Part shown: positions 53,681 to 62,883 of the stretch, piece by piece | Layout: every line of letters begins with the position of its first letter | Numbering within the stretch: the stretch's first letter is position 1 | Origin: Arthrobacter sp. Y-9 | GTDB lineage: Bacteria; Actinomycetota; Actinomycetes; Actinomycetales; Micrococcaceae | Length of the DNA stretch: 64,000 nt | NCBI RefSeq assembly: GCF_029690065.1 | Contig: NZ_CP121463.1 | Span: 2,914,001 to 2,978,000, forward strand | Reading direction: 5' to 3' | Made by a program: the position numbers and the translations under genes | Notes under the pieces: generated by a model | What the model was told of the DNA's origin: nothing | The model's input: only the letters and a program-made list of their open reading frames with translations | The model's database searches: none

Positions 53681-55827
53681 AGACCGCATTCGACGACACC
53701 ACCACCCGCCCCGCAGCCGCTCCCGCACCCCGCGAGGAGGAGCTCTCCGGCCACAGCTACAAGCGCCGCAGCAGCTGGGACCGCAAGACCCTGCTGGGCG
53801 CGGTGCCCCTGGCCCTGAAGAAGTTCTCGCCCCGGGCCATGGCGCACTCCCCGGTCATGTTCACCGTCCTGGTGGGCACGGCGGTCTCTCTCCTGGTCTG
53901 CGTGGGACAGTTCGTCTCGGGCTCGCCGGAGGCCGGGTTCAGCCTGGCCGTGACCGTGTGGCTGGCCCTCACCGTCCTCTTCGGCAACTACTCGGAAGCC
54001 CTCGCCGAAGGCCGCGGCAAAGCCCAGGCGGACAGCCTGCGCGCCAGCCGGGAAGGCCTGAAGGCCCGGAAGCTCCACGGGGCCGGCGAGGAGATCGTCG
54101 CGGCGTCCGAACTCCACCGGGGTGACCTGGTGGTGTGCGAGGCCGGGGACGTCATCCCCTCCGACGGCGAGATCGTGGAGGGCCTGGCGATGGTGGACGA
54201 ATCCGCCATCACGGGTGAGTCCGCCCCTGTGGTCCGCGAGTCCGGCGGCGACCGCTCCGCCGTGACGGGCGGCACCACGGTGCTCTCCGACCGGATCGTG
54301 GTCCGCATCAGCGCCGAGCCGGGGGCGACCTTCCTGGACCGCATGATCTCCCTCGTGGAAGGCGCCGAACGCAAGCGCACCCCCAACGAGATCGCCCTGC
54401 ACGTCCTGCTCGTCGCCCTCACCATCACGTTCCTGGTGGTGACGGTGACCCTGGTCCCGTTCTCGCAGCTCGCCGGGGCGGTGCCGAGCCCCATCGTCCT
54501 GGTGGCCCTCCTGGTCTGCCTCATCCCGACCACCATCGGCGCCCTGGTGCCGGCCATCGGCATCGCCGGCATGGACCGCCTGGTGCAGCACAACGTCCTG
54601 GCCACGAGCGGACGCGCCGTGGAGACGGCCGGGGACATCACCACCCTCATGATGGACAAGACGGGCACCATCACCTACGGCAACCGCCGGGCCGTCGAGT
54701 TCATCCCCGCCCCGGGAGTGGCTCGGGAGGAGCTGCTGGAGGCCGCACGGCTCTCCTCGCTCGCCGACGAGACACCGGAAGGCCGGTCCATCGTGGAGCT
54801 GGCCGAGAGTTCCGGCGCCGCCCCCGCGCAGGGGCGGCCCACGCTGGAGGACCTGTTCAGCGGTCCGGACGCGGCCGAAGCCGTGGAGTTCACCGCGTCG
54901 ACGCGGATGAGCGGCCTGGACCACCGCGGAGTGAAGGTGCGCAAGGGAGCGGCGGCCGCCGTCGGGCGCTGGGCCGAAGACGGCGGCAGCGCGCTTCCCG
55001 GCGCGGTGGCCGCCACCGTGGAGGAACTCTCCCGGCGCGGCAGCACCCCGCTGGTGGTCGCACGGCAGGACGCCCGGGGCGGCGTGGAGGTGCTGGGCAC
55101 CGTGGAACTGGCCGACGTGGTGAAACCCGGCATCGCCGAGCGGTTCTCCACGCTGCGCACCATGGGCATCCGCACCGTCATGATCACCGGCGACAACCCG
55201 CTGACCGCGGCGGCGATCGCCGAGCAGGCCGGGGTGGACGACTACCTCGCCGAGGCCACCCCCGAGGACAAACTGGCCCGAATCCACGCCGAACAGGCCG
55301 CCGGACGGCTCGTGGCCATGACCGGCGACGGCACCAACGACGCCCCGGCGCTCGCCGCCGCGGACGTGGGGGTCGCCATGAACTCCGGGACGCAGGCCGC
55401 CAAGGAGGCAGCGAACATGGTGGATCTGGACTCGGATCCCACCAAGCTCCTGGACATCGTGGCGATCGGCAAGCAGCTGCTCATCACGCGCGGTTCGCTC
55501 ACCACCTTCTCCGTGGCGAACGACGTCGCGAAGTACTTCGCGATCATCCCGGCCCTCTTCACCGTGGCGTACCCGGGCCTCGGGCTGCTGAACATCATGG
55601 GCCTGCACTCGCCGCAGAGCGCGATCCTCTCCGCCGTGATCTTCAACGCCCTGGTGATCGTCGCCCTCGTGCCGCTCGCGCTCAAGGGCGTGAAGTACCG
55701 CGCCGTGAGCGCCCAGAACGCGCTGCGGCGCAATCTGCTGGTGTTCGGCGTCGGCGGCCTGATCGCGCCGTTCCTCGGCATCAAACTCATCGACCTCGTG
55801 GTGGCTCTGCTGCCCGGACTCGCGTAG
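53677..55827 (+). CDS. kdpB: Potassium-transporting P-type ATPase subunit KdpB
   Basis: A 716-residue P-type ATPase. The phosphorylated aspartate is D327 in DKTGT, the actuator motif is TGES, and the hinge is [11 protein letters not shown]. It powers uptake of K+ through KdpA. The ATG at 53677 overlaps kdpA. The first 40 residues (Thr/Ala/Pro-rich, then [11 protein letters not shown]) extend beyond the compact Escherichia coli form. Full length with no defects. Confidence 0.97.
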   Translation: MKTAFDDTTTRPAAAPAPREEELSGHSYKRRSSWDRKTLLGAVPLALKKFSPRAMAHSPVMFTVLVGTAVSLLVCVGQFVSGSPEAGFSLAVTVWLALTVLFGNYSEALAEGRGKAQADSLRASREGLKARKLHGAGEEIVAASELHRGDLVVCEAGDVIPSDGEIVEGLAMVDESAITGESAPVVRESGGDRSAVTGGTTVLSDRIVVRISAEPGATFLDRMISLVEGAERKRTPNEIALHVLLVALTITFLVVTVTLVPFSQLAGAVPSPIVLVALLVCLIPTTIGALVPAIGIAGMDRLVQHNVLATSGRAVETAGDITTLMMDKTGTITYGNRRAVEFIPAPGVAREELLEAARLSSLADETPEGRSIVELAESSGAAPAQGRPTLEDLFSGPDAAEAVEFTASTRMSGLDHRGVKVRKGAAAAVGRWAEDGGSALPGAVAATVEELSRRGSTPLVVARQDARGGVEVLGTVELADVVKPGIAERFSTLRTMGIRTVMITGDNPLTAAAIAEQAGVDDYLAEATPEDKLARIHAEQAAGRLVAMTGDGTNDAPALAAADVGVAMNSGTQAAKEAANMVDLDSDPTKLLDIVAIGKQLLITRGSLTTFSVANDVAKYFAIIPALFTVAYPGLGLLNIMGLHSPQSAILSAVIFNALVIVALVPLALKGVKYRAVSAQNALRRNLLVFGVGGLIAPFLGIKLIDLVVALLPGLA

Positions 55828-55836
55828 GAGCACCTC

Positions 55837-56445
55837 ATGACCGCGACATTGCGACAATTCCGCGTGGCCTTCGTCCTGCTGGCCCTGCTCACCGTCATCC
55901 TGGGTGGGCTGTACCCCCTGGCGGTCTTCGGGCTCGGCCAGGCGATCGCCCCGGCGCAGGCGAACGGCTCCGTGCAGAGCGTGAACGGCTCGCCCGCCGC
56001 TTCCTCGCTCCTCGCCCAGCCCGTGCCGGAGACGGACCGCCGGTTCTTCTTCCCGCGGCCCTCCGCCGTGACCTGGGACCCGAAGACGTCCTCGGCGACC
56101 AACCTCGCCCCCACGGCGGCGGCCTTGAAGGAGGCGAAGGACACGGCGCGCACCGCCGTCGCGAACCGGGAAGGGGTGGACCGTTCGGCGGTTCCGGAGG
56201 ACGCCGTGACGTCCTCCGCCTCCGGCCTGGACCCGGACATCTCCCCCGCCTACGCGGCGCTGCAGGCGCCGCGCGTGGCCCGTGCCACGGGGCTGCCCCT
56301 GGCCGAGGTGCAGACCCTCATCCAGCAGTCGACCACCACCGGGGTCGAATCGCTCCTGGGCCAGGAGTCCGTCAACACCACGACGCTGAACCTGGCGCTG
56401 GGGAAGCGCCTGCAGACGGCGCCACCTCAGACCGGAAACCGCTAG
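55837..56445 (+). CDS. kdpC: Potassium-transporting ATPase subunit KdpC
   Basis: A 202-residue subunit with one N-terminal membrane helix (residues about 10-33) and an extracellular domain. The ETDRRFFFPRPSAVTWDP, SSASGLDPDISPAYA and QAPRVARATGLP segments are KdpC signatures. It assists KdpAB assembly and K+ binding. It starts 9 bases after kdpB. A 70-base gap separates it from kdpD. Confidence 0.95.
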   Translation: MTATLRQFRVAFVLLALLTVILGGLYPLAVFGLGQAIAPAQANGSVQSVNGSPAASSLLAQPVPETDRRFFFPRPSAVTWDPKTSSATNLAPTAAALKEAKDTARTAVANREGVDRSAVPEDAVTSSASGLDPDISPAYAALQAPRVARATGLPLAEVQTLIQQSTTTGVESLLGQESVNTTTLNLALGKRLQTAPPQTGNR

Positions 56446-56515
56446 TGGAACGCCCGGGAAGCCGTCCGCCGAGGACCACCCGCGCTGTGAGGATCGGCGC
56501 TGTTAGGATCGGCGC

Positions 56516-59095
56516 ATGAGACGCGGCCGGTTGCGGGTGTTCCTCGGGGCGGCCCCGGGCGTCGGCAAGACGTACGCCATGCTGGAGGAGGCCCACCGGC
56601 TCCGGGCCGCCGGCGAAGACGTGGTGGTGGCCGTCGCCCTCGATCACGGTCGGCCGCAGACGGCGCGGCTGCTCGACGGACTCGAGACGGTGCCTCTCCG
56701 CCGCCACACGCACCGCGGCGCCGCGCTGGAGGAGATGGACCTCGACGCCGTGCTGGAGCGTGCGCCGGCGGTCGCCGTCGTGGACGAATACGCTCACAGC
56801 AACGCCCCCGGCTGCCGGAACGAGAAGCGCTGGGAGGACGTGGAGGAACTCCTGGCCGCGGGCATCGACGTGCTCTCCACCGTCAACGTGCAGCACCTCG
56901 CCTCCCTCCACGACGTGGTCCAGGCCATCACCGGCACGCGGCAGCAGGAGACCATCCCGGATGCGGTCGTGCGGCACGCGGACCAGATCGAGCTCGTGGA
57001 CATCGCGCCGGAGCTGCTCCGACAGCGGCTGAGCCAGGGCGACGTCTACCCGGCCGAGAACATCGACGCCGCCCTCGCCAACTACTTCCGCCTCGGCAAC
57101 CTCTCCGCCCTCCGCGAGATCGCCCTGATCTGGCTCGCCGACCGGGTGGACGAGGGCCTGGCCCGATACCGCGAACACCAGGGCATCGAGGGCACGTGGC
57201 CCGCGCGCGAACGGATCGTGGTGGGCCTGACCGGCGGGCCTGAGGGCGAGATCCTGCTCCGCCGGGCCGCCCGCATCCTCTCCCGCGTGAACGACGGCGA
57301 CCTCCTGGCCGTGCACGTGCGCCGCGCCGACGGCCTGGACGACGGTTCTGCCGGCCGGCTGGGCGCACAGCAGCGCCTGGTGGAGGATCTCGGCGGCCGC
57401 TTCGTCCACGTCTCCGGCGAGGACGTCGCAGCGTCCCTCCTCGACTACGCCCGGGGCGCGAACGCCACGCAGATCGTCATCGGGGTGTCCCGGCACGGGC
57501 GGCTCCACCAGCTGCTCGGCACCGGCGTGAGCAACGCCGTGGTGCGCGGTTCCGGGGACATCGACGTCCACCTCGTGACCCATCCCTTCACCGGGCGCCA
57601 GGCGGCCCTGCCGACCGCCGCCCCCTCGCTCGGGCGGCTGCGGACCACGCTGGGATTCGTGCTGGCGCTCGTGGGGCCCCCGCTCATCACGTTGCTCCTG
57701 TCCCCGTTCCAAGGGCTCGACCTGGCCACCCATGTGCTGGCGCACCTGTGCGTGGTCATCGCGGTCGCCTTCGTGGGCGGGCTCAAACCGGCGGTCCCGG
57801 CGGCGATCCTGGATTCGCTGCTGCTCAACTTCTTCGTCACGCCGCCGGTGGACACGTTCACCATCTCCGATCCGCAGAATCTCTTCGCCCTGATCGTGTT
57901 CCTCGGGGTCGCGATCGCCGTCTCGCTGGTGGTGGGCCTGTCCGCCCGGCGCAGCGTGGAGGCCCGGCGCGCGCGGGCCGAAGCGGTCACGCTGAGTGAG
58001 CTCGCGTCGTCGTCGCTGGCCAGCGACCAGAGCCCGGCGGACTTTCTGCGGCAGGTGCGGCAGGAGTTCTCGCTGGAGTCGGTGTCCCTGTTCGAGCGGG
58101 ACGGCTCACAGCCTGCGGGCGACGACGCCGGCTGGCGGCTGAGCGCCTCCACCGGCGCCGGCGCGCCCGGCAGTCCGGAGGAGGCCGGCACCGCGGAGGA
58201 GCTCACCCCCACCGCACTGCTGGCCTGGAACGGCCGGGTCCTCTCGGGCGGCGAACGGCGGCTGCTCCGGGCGTTCGAATCCCATCTGCTCGCGCTGCTG
58301 GAACGGGACCGGCTGGCCTTGAGCCTGGCGGACACCGTCAAGCTCGCGGAGGGCAACCGCATCCGGACATCCCTGCTGCAGGCCGCGTCCCACGACCTCC
58401 GCACGCCGCTGGCCGGCATCGGTCTGGCCGCCACGGCCCTGCGGCGTCAGCGCGGCAAGATGACGGCGGAGGAAGAGGAGGAGATGCTGGAGACGATCGA
58501 GAGCTGCAACCACCGGCTGGAATCGCTGATCGCCAATCTTCTGGACATGTCCCGGATCTCGGGAGACGCCGTCACCGTGCTCCACGAGCCGGTCTCCTGG
58601 CTGGAGGTCGTCCCGGAAGCGCTGTCCGGCGTCGGCGAGGGCCAGGTGCGGGTGGAGCTCGCCCCGAATCTCCCGCCGGTCGACGCGGACCGGGGCCTGC
58701 TGGAACGGGCCCTGGCGAACCTCGTGGAGAACGCCGTCAAGCACGCCCCGGATTCCGGGGTGGTCCTCGTGGCGACGCCCGGTGGGCTTCTCGGCCCGGT
58801 GCTGGACGGCCGTCCCGCGAGTGAACTGCGCGTGGTGGACCACGGCGCCGGCGTGGCACAGGAGCGTCTGGCCGAGATGTTCCAGCCGTTCCGCCAACTG
58901 GATGCGCAGGCGAGCGGCCTGGGGCTGGGACTCGCGGTGGCACGGGGGTTCGTCGAAGCGATGGGCGGAGAACTCACCGCCGAGCCGACGCCGGGCGGCG
59001 GCCTGACGATGGTGGTCCGGCTCCCGCTCTACGCGGGGCCGCACTCGCACGGCATAGCTCTCGGAACACGCGAAGGACAGGAGGAGCAGGCATGA
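56516..59095 (+). CDS. kdpD: Sensor histidine kinase KdpD
   Basis: An 859-residue membrane kinase that senses K+ limitation or turgor. The N-terminal KdpD domain carries a Walker A GAAPGVGKTY (residues 11-20) and DEYAHSN, followed by a universal stress protein-like domain (about 230-360), four membrane helices (about 375-480), a GAF-like region, and the kinase core with phospho-acceptor H626 in ASHDLRTPL and the HATPase G boxes. In such proteins the USP domain may bind c-di-AMP. It is coupled to kdpE (ATGA overlap). Confidence 0.96.
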   Translation: MRRGRLRVFLGAAPGVGKTYAMLEEAHRLRAAGEDVVVAVALDHGRPQTARLLDGLETVPLRRHTHRGAALEEMDLDAVLERAPAVAVVDEYAHSNAPGCRNEKRWEDVEELLAAGIDVLSTVNVQHLASLHDVVQAITGTRQQETIPDAVVRHADQIELVDIAPELLRQRLSQGDVYPAENIDAALANYFRLGNLSALREIALIWLADRVDEGLARYREHQGIEGTWPARERIVVGLTGGPEGEILLRRAARILSRVNDGDLLAVHVRRADGLDDGSAGRLGAQQRLVEDLGGRFVHVSGEDVAASLLDYARGANATQIVIGVSRHGRLHQLLGTGVSNAVVRGSGDIDVHLVTHPFTGRQAALPTAAPSLGRLRTTLGFVLALVGPPLITLLLSPFQGLDLATHVLAHLCVVIAVAFVGGLKPAVPAAILDSLLLNFFVTPPVDTFTISDPQNLFALIVFLGVAIAVSLVVGLSARRSVEARRARAEAVTLSELASSSLASDQSPADFLRQVRQEFSLESVSLFERDGSQPAGDDAGWRLSASTGAGAPGSPEEAGTAEELTPTALLAWNGRVLSGGERRLLRAFESHLLALLERDRLALSLADTVKLAEGNRIRTSLLQAASHDLRTPLAGIGLAATALRRQRGKMTAEEEEEMLETIESCNHRLESLIANLLDMSRISGDAVTVLHEPVSWLEVVPEALSGVGEGQVRVELAPNLPPVDADRGLLERALANLVENAVKHAPDSGVVLVATPGGLLGPVLDGRPASELRVVDHGAGVAQERLAEMFQPFRQLDAQASGLGLGLAVARGFVEAMGGELTAEPTPGGGLTMVVRLPLYAGPHSHGIALGTREGQEEQA

Positions 59096-59766
59096 GGAAG
59101 GTCCTCGTGGTGGACGATGAGCCGCAGCTGCTCCGCGCCCTCCAGATCAATCTGCGAGCGGAGGGGTACGACGTCGCGGTGGCCGCGGACGGCGCCTCGG
59201 CGCTGCGTGCCGCCGCCGACAACCCGCCGCACGTGGTGGTCCTGGACCTCGGCCTGCCGGACATGGAGGGCACCGAGGTGATCCACGGTCTGCGCGGCTG
59301 GACCGAGGTCCCGATCATCGTGCTCTCGGCACGGCACGGCTCCTCGGACAAGGTGGAAGCGCTCGACGCCGGGGCGGACGACTACGTCACCAAGCCCTTC
59401 GGCCTCGACGAACTGCTGGCCCGGATGCGCGCGGTGGAGCGGCGCAGGGTGCAGGATTTCGCCCCCGGAGTGGTGGAGGCCGGGGCGCTCCGCATCGACC
59501 TCTCCGCCTCCTCGGTCACCCGCGACGGCGAGCGGGTGCACCTCACGCCGCGAGAATGGGCCGTGCTCCAGCTCCTGGTGGAGAACTCCGGGAAGCTCGT
59601 CACCCAGCAGCACCTGCTGCGCTCGGTCTGGGGTCCGGCGTACACCGAGGAGACCCAGTATCTGCGCGTCTACCTCGCCCAGCTGCGCCGGAAGCTGGAG
59701 CGGGACCCGGCCCATCCGGAGCACCTCGTGACCGAGCCCGGCATGGGGTACCGCTTCGTCCCGTGA
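59092..59766 (+). CDS. kdpE: Response regulator KdpE
   Basis: A 224-residue OmpR-type regulator. The receiver domain has the phospho-acceptor D52 in VVLDLGLPD and the conserved K in DYVTKPF; the C-terminal winged helix contains HLTPREWAVLQLL and GMGYRFVP. It activates the kdp structural genes when phosphorylated by KdpD, probably at the repeats at 51659-51711. It closes the operon. Confidence 0.97.
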   Translation: MRKVLVVDDEPQLLRALQINLRAEGYDVAVAADGASALRAAADNPPHVVVLDLGLPDMEGTEVIHGLRGWTEVPIIVLSARHGSSDKVEALDAGADDYVTKPFGLDELLARMRAVERRRVQDFAPGVVEAGALRIDLSASSVTRDGERVHLTPREWAVLQLLVENSGKLVTQQHLLRSVWGPAYTEETQYLRVYLAQLRRKLERDPAHPEHLVTEPGMGYRFVP

Positions 59767-59821
59767 GGTCCGGCTTCCACAGCCTGCGCGCCCACCCCGG
59801 GTCGCCCCGTAGGGTGGGTTC

Positions 59822-60472
59822 ATGGGAGACATCATGAACGTCAAGGCGATCCTGCTCGACATGGACGGCACCCTGGTGGATTCGTCCGCCGTGGTGGAGA
59901 GGCTCTGGACCGAGTGGGGCGAGTCCCACGGCCTCGACCCCGAGCGGGTTCTCAGCGTGATCCATGGCCGCCAGGGCCAGGAGAGTATGGCGGTCCTGCT
60001 CCCGGAGCGTGAGCACGAGCTCAATCTGGCGGAGAACCAGGCCATGCTGGTCCGTGAAGTCCGCGAACTCGACGGCGTCCGTGAGGTGCCGGGAGCGCAG
60101 GTCTTCCTGCGAGCGCTGGAGGGGACGCCGCACGCGCTCGTCACCTCGGCCACCCTGGAGCTCGCCACGGCCCGGATGTCGGCGGCCGGAGTTCCGTTGC
60201 CGCCCCTCATGGTCAGTGCGGAGGACGTGCGGAACAGCAAGCCTCACCCGGAGGGCTTCCTCGCGGCCGCCCGTGCTCTGGGCGCAGCTCCCGAGGAGTG
60301 TGTGGTGTTCGAGGACTCCTCAGCGGGGATCGCCGCCGCCCGGGCGGCCGGCATGACCGTGGTGGGCGTGGGAACCGCATCCGCGGCGCACGGCCCGGAC
60401 GTGCACGTGAAGGACCTGACCGGCGTCGAGGTCACCCGCGACGGCGGACAGGTCGTCCTGCGCTTTCCGTGA
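59822..60472 (+). CDS. HAD-superfamily sugar-phosphatase-like hydrolase
   Basis: A 216-residue haloacid dehalogenase-type phosphatase. Motif I is LLDMDGTLVDSS, motif II TSAT, motif III SKPHPEGF and motif IV FEDSSAGI; a helical cap lies between I and II. The order and cap resemble sugar phosphatases (YfbT/DOG type), so the substrate may be a phosphorylated sugar or glycerol phosphate. The ATG at 59822 or at 59834 may be used; both have G-rich upstream sequence. Confidence 0.88.
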   Translation: MGDIMNVKAILLDMDGTLVDSSAVVERLWTEWGESHGLDPERVLSVIHGRQGQESMAVLLPEREHELNLAENQAMLVREVRELDGVREVPGAQVFLRALEGTPHALVTSATLELATARMSAAGVPLPPLMVSAEDVRNSKPHPEGFLAAARALGAAPEECVVFEDSSAGIAAARAAGMTVVGVGTASAAHGPDVHVKDLTGVEVTRDGGQVVLRFP

Positions 60473-60498
60473 GCCGCGCGGAGTGGCAGGCTGGACCC

Positions 60499-61056
60499 AT
60501 GCCCCTTCTCATCAGGCCTGAGACGCCTGCGGACTTCGCCGTCATCCGGACCCTGACCGCGGACGCGTTCCGCAGCGCGCCCCATGCGGCCCCGCCTGTC
60601 GACGGCACCACCGATCCTGGCGAGGCGGTCCTCGTCGAGTGGCTGCGGGAGGACCCCGGCTACCTGCCGGAGCTGGCCCTCGTCGCGGAGGAGGACGGGG
60701 CCATGGTGGGTCACATCATGACGACGCGCGGCACCCTCGACGGCGGCGGCGCCCGGCCGGTTCCCGCGCTCGGTCTCGGTCCGCTGTCGGTGCTCCCGTC
60801 CGCGCAGCGCCGGGGCATCGGTGCCGCGCTGCTGGCCGCGACCGTGGACGCCGCCGTGCTCCTGGGCGAACCGCTCATCGCGCTGCTCGGCGATCCCGGT
60901 TACTACGGCCGCCACGGCTGGGTCGCGGCGTCCCGTCACGGCGTCGGCTCGCCGGATCCCGCCTGGGGCGACTACTTCCAGGTCCGCCTGCTTCCGGCCT
61001 ACGACGGCGAGCGCGGCACCTTCCGCTACGCGGAGCCCTTCTCACGCTTCGAGTGA
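60499..61056 (+). CDS. GNAT family N-acetyltransferase
   Basis: A 185-residue acetyltransferase. It has the acetyl-CoA binding segment SVLPSAQRRGIGAALL and the strand-turn LIALLGDPGYYGRHGW found in the YhbS-like subgroup. The substrate is unknown. The ATG at 60499 (MPLLIRPETPADF) is the natural start and lies 27 bases after the HAD gene. The last 15 bases overlap the 3' end of the convergent SDR gene. Confidence 0.88.
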   Translation: MPLLIRPETPADFAVIRTLTADAFRSAPHAAPPVDGTTDPGEAVLVEWLREDPGYLPELALVAEEDGAMVGHIMTTRGTLDGGGARPVPALGLGPLSVLPSAQRRGIGAALLAATVDAAVLLGEPLIALLGDPGYYGRHGWVAASRHGVGSPDPAWGDYFQVRLLPAYDGERGTFRYAEPFSRFE

Positions 61057-61839
61057 GTCCCCGTCAGGGTCCTTCCGGAACTGGTGCAGGAGGTGCAGAG
61101 GGCCGGTTCCCCCGCCGCCGTCGACCGGCAGCGTGATCCCGGTGATCCAGGAGGCGTCGTCCGAGGCGAGGAAGGCGATCGCCGCGGCGATGTCCTCCGG
61201 CTCCCCCACCCTGCCCAGCGGGTACACCGGGGCGAGCCTGTCCGGGCCGCCCTGGTCGTCCCAGACGGGTGTCCGGATCGTTCCGGGGGCCACGACGTTG
61301 ATCCTCACCCCGGCCGGTCCCAGCTCCACGGCGAGATTCTTGGCCAGGACCACGAGCCCGGCCTTGGCGGACGAGTAGGACTCCCCGCCCCACGCCTGCA
61401 ATCCGTTGACCGAGCTCACCAGGACGATCGCTCCTCCCGGGCCCAGATGCGGCGCGACCGCGCGGATGCAGCGCATGGGGCCGCTCAGGTTGAGGTCGAG
61501 CGTCCGGTTCCAACCGTCGTCGTCCATCCCGTGCAGGAGTCCGGGGTGCCGCAGGGCGCCGCCCGCCACGTTGACGAGGGCGTCGAGCCGGCCGAAGCGC
61601 TCCACCGCGGCCGCGACGGCGCTGTCCACGGACTCGCGGTCCGTCAGATCGCACGGCACCACCAGGGTGCGGTCCGGATCGCCGAGATCCTCCGCGACGC
61701 GCGTGGCGCCCTCGGTGTTCCGCTCCGCGAGCACCAGCGTGGCGCCCTCCGCGAAGAGGCGCCGTGCCGTGGCCGCGCCGATCCCCTGGGCCGCCCCGGT
61801 CAGGAACACCACCCGTCCCCCAAAACGATTCATGGTCAT
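61042..61839 (-). CDS. Short-chain dehydrogenase/reductase
   Basis: A 265-residue SDR oxidoreductase of the classical type. TGAAQGIGAATA binds the dinucleotide, NVAGG is the NNAG-like motif, and the catalytic Ser, Tyr and Lys are in VSSVNG and SYSSAKAG. The substrate is unknown. The start may be 61839 or 61833; GAGG lies at a better distance from the second. Its 3' end overlaps the convergent GNAT gene by 15 bases. Confidence 0.9.
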   Translation of the reverse strand: MTMNRFGGRVVFLTGAAQGIGAATARRLFAEGATLVLAERNTEGATRVAEDLGDPDRTLVVPCDLTDRESVDSAVAAAVERFGRLDALVNVAGGALRHPGLLHGMDDDGWNRTLDLNLSGPMRCIRAVAPHLGPGGAIVLVSSVNGLQAWGGESYSSAKAGLVVLAKNLAVELGPAGVRINVVAPGTIRTPVWDDQGGPDRLAPVYPLGRVGEPEDIAAAIAFLASDDASWITGITLPVDGGGGTGPLHLLHQFRKDPDGDSLEA

Positions 61840-61933
61840 GACCTCACGCTAGGCCACAGTCACGGCCCGGACCAGGGGTGGGTTTCCACCGCTCCTCTCC
61901 GGGTCCACGTCCCGCGCGACACCTGTTCGCGAT

Positions 61934-61948
61934 TACCAATTATTGGTA
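61934..61948. promoter_or_regulatory. Palindromic operator upstream of parDE
   Basis: TACCAAT (61934-61940) and ATTGGTA (61942-61948) are exact reverse complements around one base, in an AT-rich island 11 bases before the parD start. ParD antitoxins bind such sites to repress their own operon. Confidence 0.65.
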
Positions 61949-61958
61949 CTTTGAAGGC

Positions 61959-62192
61959 ATGAGCAGCAACACCTCGATCAGCCTGGACGAGCACTCCGCC
62001 GCCTTCCTGGCCAGGGAAGTGAAATCCGGGCGCTTCCGGACGGCGAGCGAGGCCGTGCGTGCCGGGCTGCGGCTGCTGGAGGACCAGGAAACCCACCTGG
62101 CAGCGCTCCGGGCCTCCCTCGCCGAGGGCGAATCCAGCGGAACTCCCGAGCCGTTCGACCTCGAAGCGTTCATCGCCGAGAAGAAGGGATGA
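61959..62192 (+). CDS. parD: ParD-family antitoxin
   Basis: A 77-residue type II antitoxin. The N-terminal ribbon-helix-helix (SISLDEHSAAFL, then SGRFRTASEAVRAGLRLLE) binds DNA; the C-terminal part, rich in acidic and Pro residues (PEPFDLEAFIAEKKG), binds and blocks the toxin. The ATG at 61959 fits the family start; an upstream in-frame ATG lies before the operator and is unlikely. It overlaps the toxin gene by ATGA. Confidence 0.92.
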   Translation: MSSNTSISLDEHSAAFLAREVKSGRFRTASEAVRAGLRLLEDQETHLAALRASLAEGESSGTPEPFDLEAFIAEKKG

Positions 62193-62476
62193 GCTTCCGG
62201 CTCACCCCCGCCGCGCGAGCCGACCTGTCCTCCATCTGGGACTACACCGCGGAGCGCTGGGACACGCGGCAGGCGGAGACCTACATCCGTGAGCTCCACG
62301 CTGCAATGGAACGCATCGCCGAAGACCCCGCCCGGGGAAGGACCTGCGATGAGATCCGTGCGGGGTACCGGAAGTATGCCATCGGCAGCCACCTGATCTT
62401 CTACGTGGTCGCCGCCGACGGCGTCGACGTGATCAGAGTCCTGCACCAGCGCATGGACGCGGGCCGACACCTGTAG
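62189..62476 (+). CDS. parE: ParE-family toxin
   Basis: A 95-residue RelE/ParE-superfamily toxin. LTPAARADLSSIWDYTAERW, the GRTCDEIRAGYRKYAIGSH core and VIRVLHQRMDAGRHL end match the ParE branch, which usually inhibits DNA gyrase. It is coupled to the antitoxin gene. The protein looks full length and intact. Confidence 0.92.
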   Translation: MSFRLTPAARADLSSIWDYTAERWDTRQAETYIRELHAAMERIAEDPARGRTCDEIRAGYRKYAIGSHLIFYVVAADGVDVIRVLHQRMDAGRHL

Positions 62477-62501
62477 GGCCGGCTTCTTCGCCGGTGACCG
62501 T

Positions 62502-62786
62502 CTACCGCTTGGCCGAGGAGACTCTGAGCCGGATGGTCCAGACGAGCCCGATGAGGGCGCCCGCCGCCACGACTCCGCAGATCCCCGTGAGGATCTCGCT
62601 GAGCGGGGTGCCCAGGAGCGGCGTCTCGACACACTGATCGGCGTCGCCATAGCCAGCGGAGGCTGGACAGCCCCGCACCCTGGAGGTCAGCAGTGGCACG
62701 ACGATGATCATCAGGAACACCAGCAGCGCCGTCCAGGACCACCACTCCGTCCAGGGCCAGACAAGCGCTCTTCGTCGTCGCGCCAC
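62502..62786 (-). CDS. Small membrane protein of unknown function
   Basis: A 94-residue protein with two predicted membrane helices (about residues 15-34 and 66-86). The loop between them contains two cysteines and could be extracellular. The GTG at 62786 has GAGGA at 4-8 bases upstream; the longer upstream frame is antisense to nothing but overlaps the glycosyltransferase gene and is rejected. No family is recognised. It converges on parE. Confidence 0.65.
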   Translation of the reverse strand: MARRRRALVWPWTEWWSWTALLVFLMIIVVPLLTSRVRGCPASAGYGDADQCVETPLLGTPLSEILTGICGVVAAGALIGLVWTIRLRVSSAKR

Positions 62787-62883
62787 GGCTTCCTCGTTTC
62801 TCCGCACCGGGTCTTGTCTTCGCGAGACTAGTGCGATCAGGTGCGAAGTTCCAGATGTGACCCGCCACTCAACAGGGCGCACC

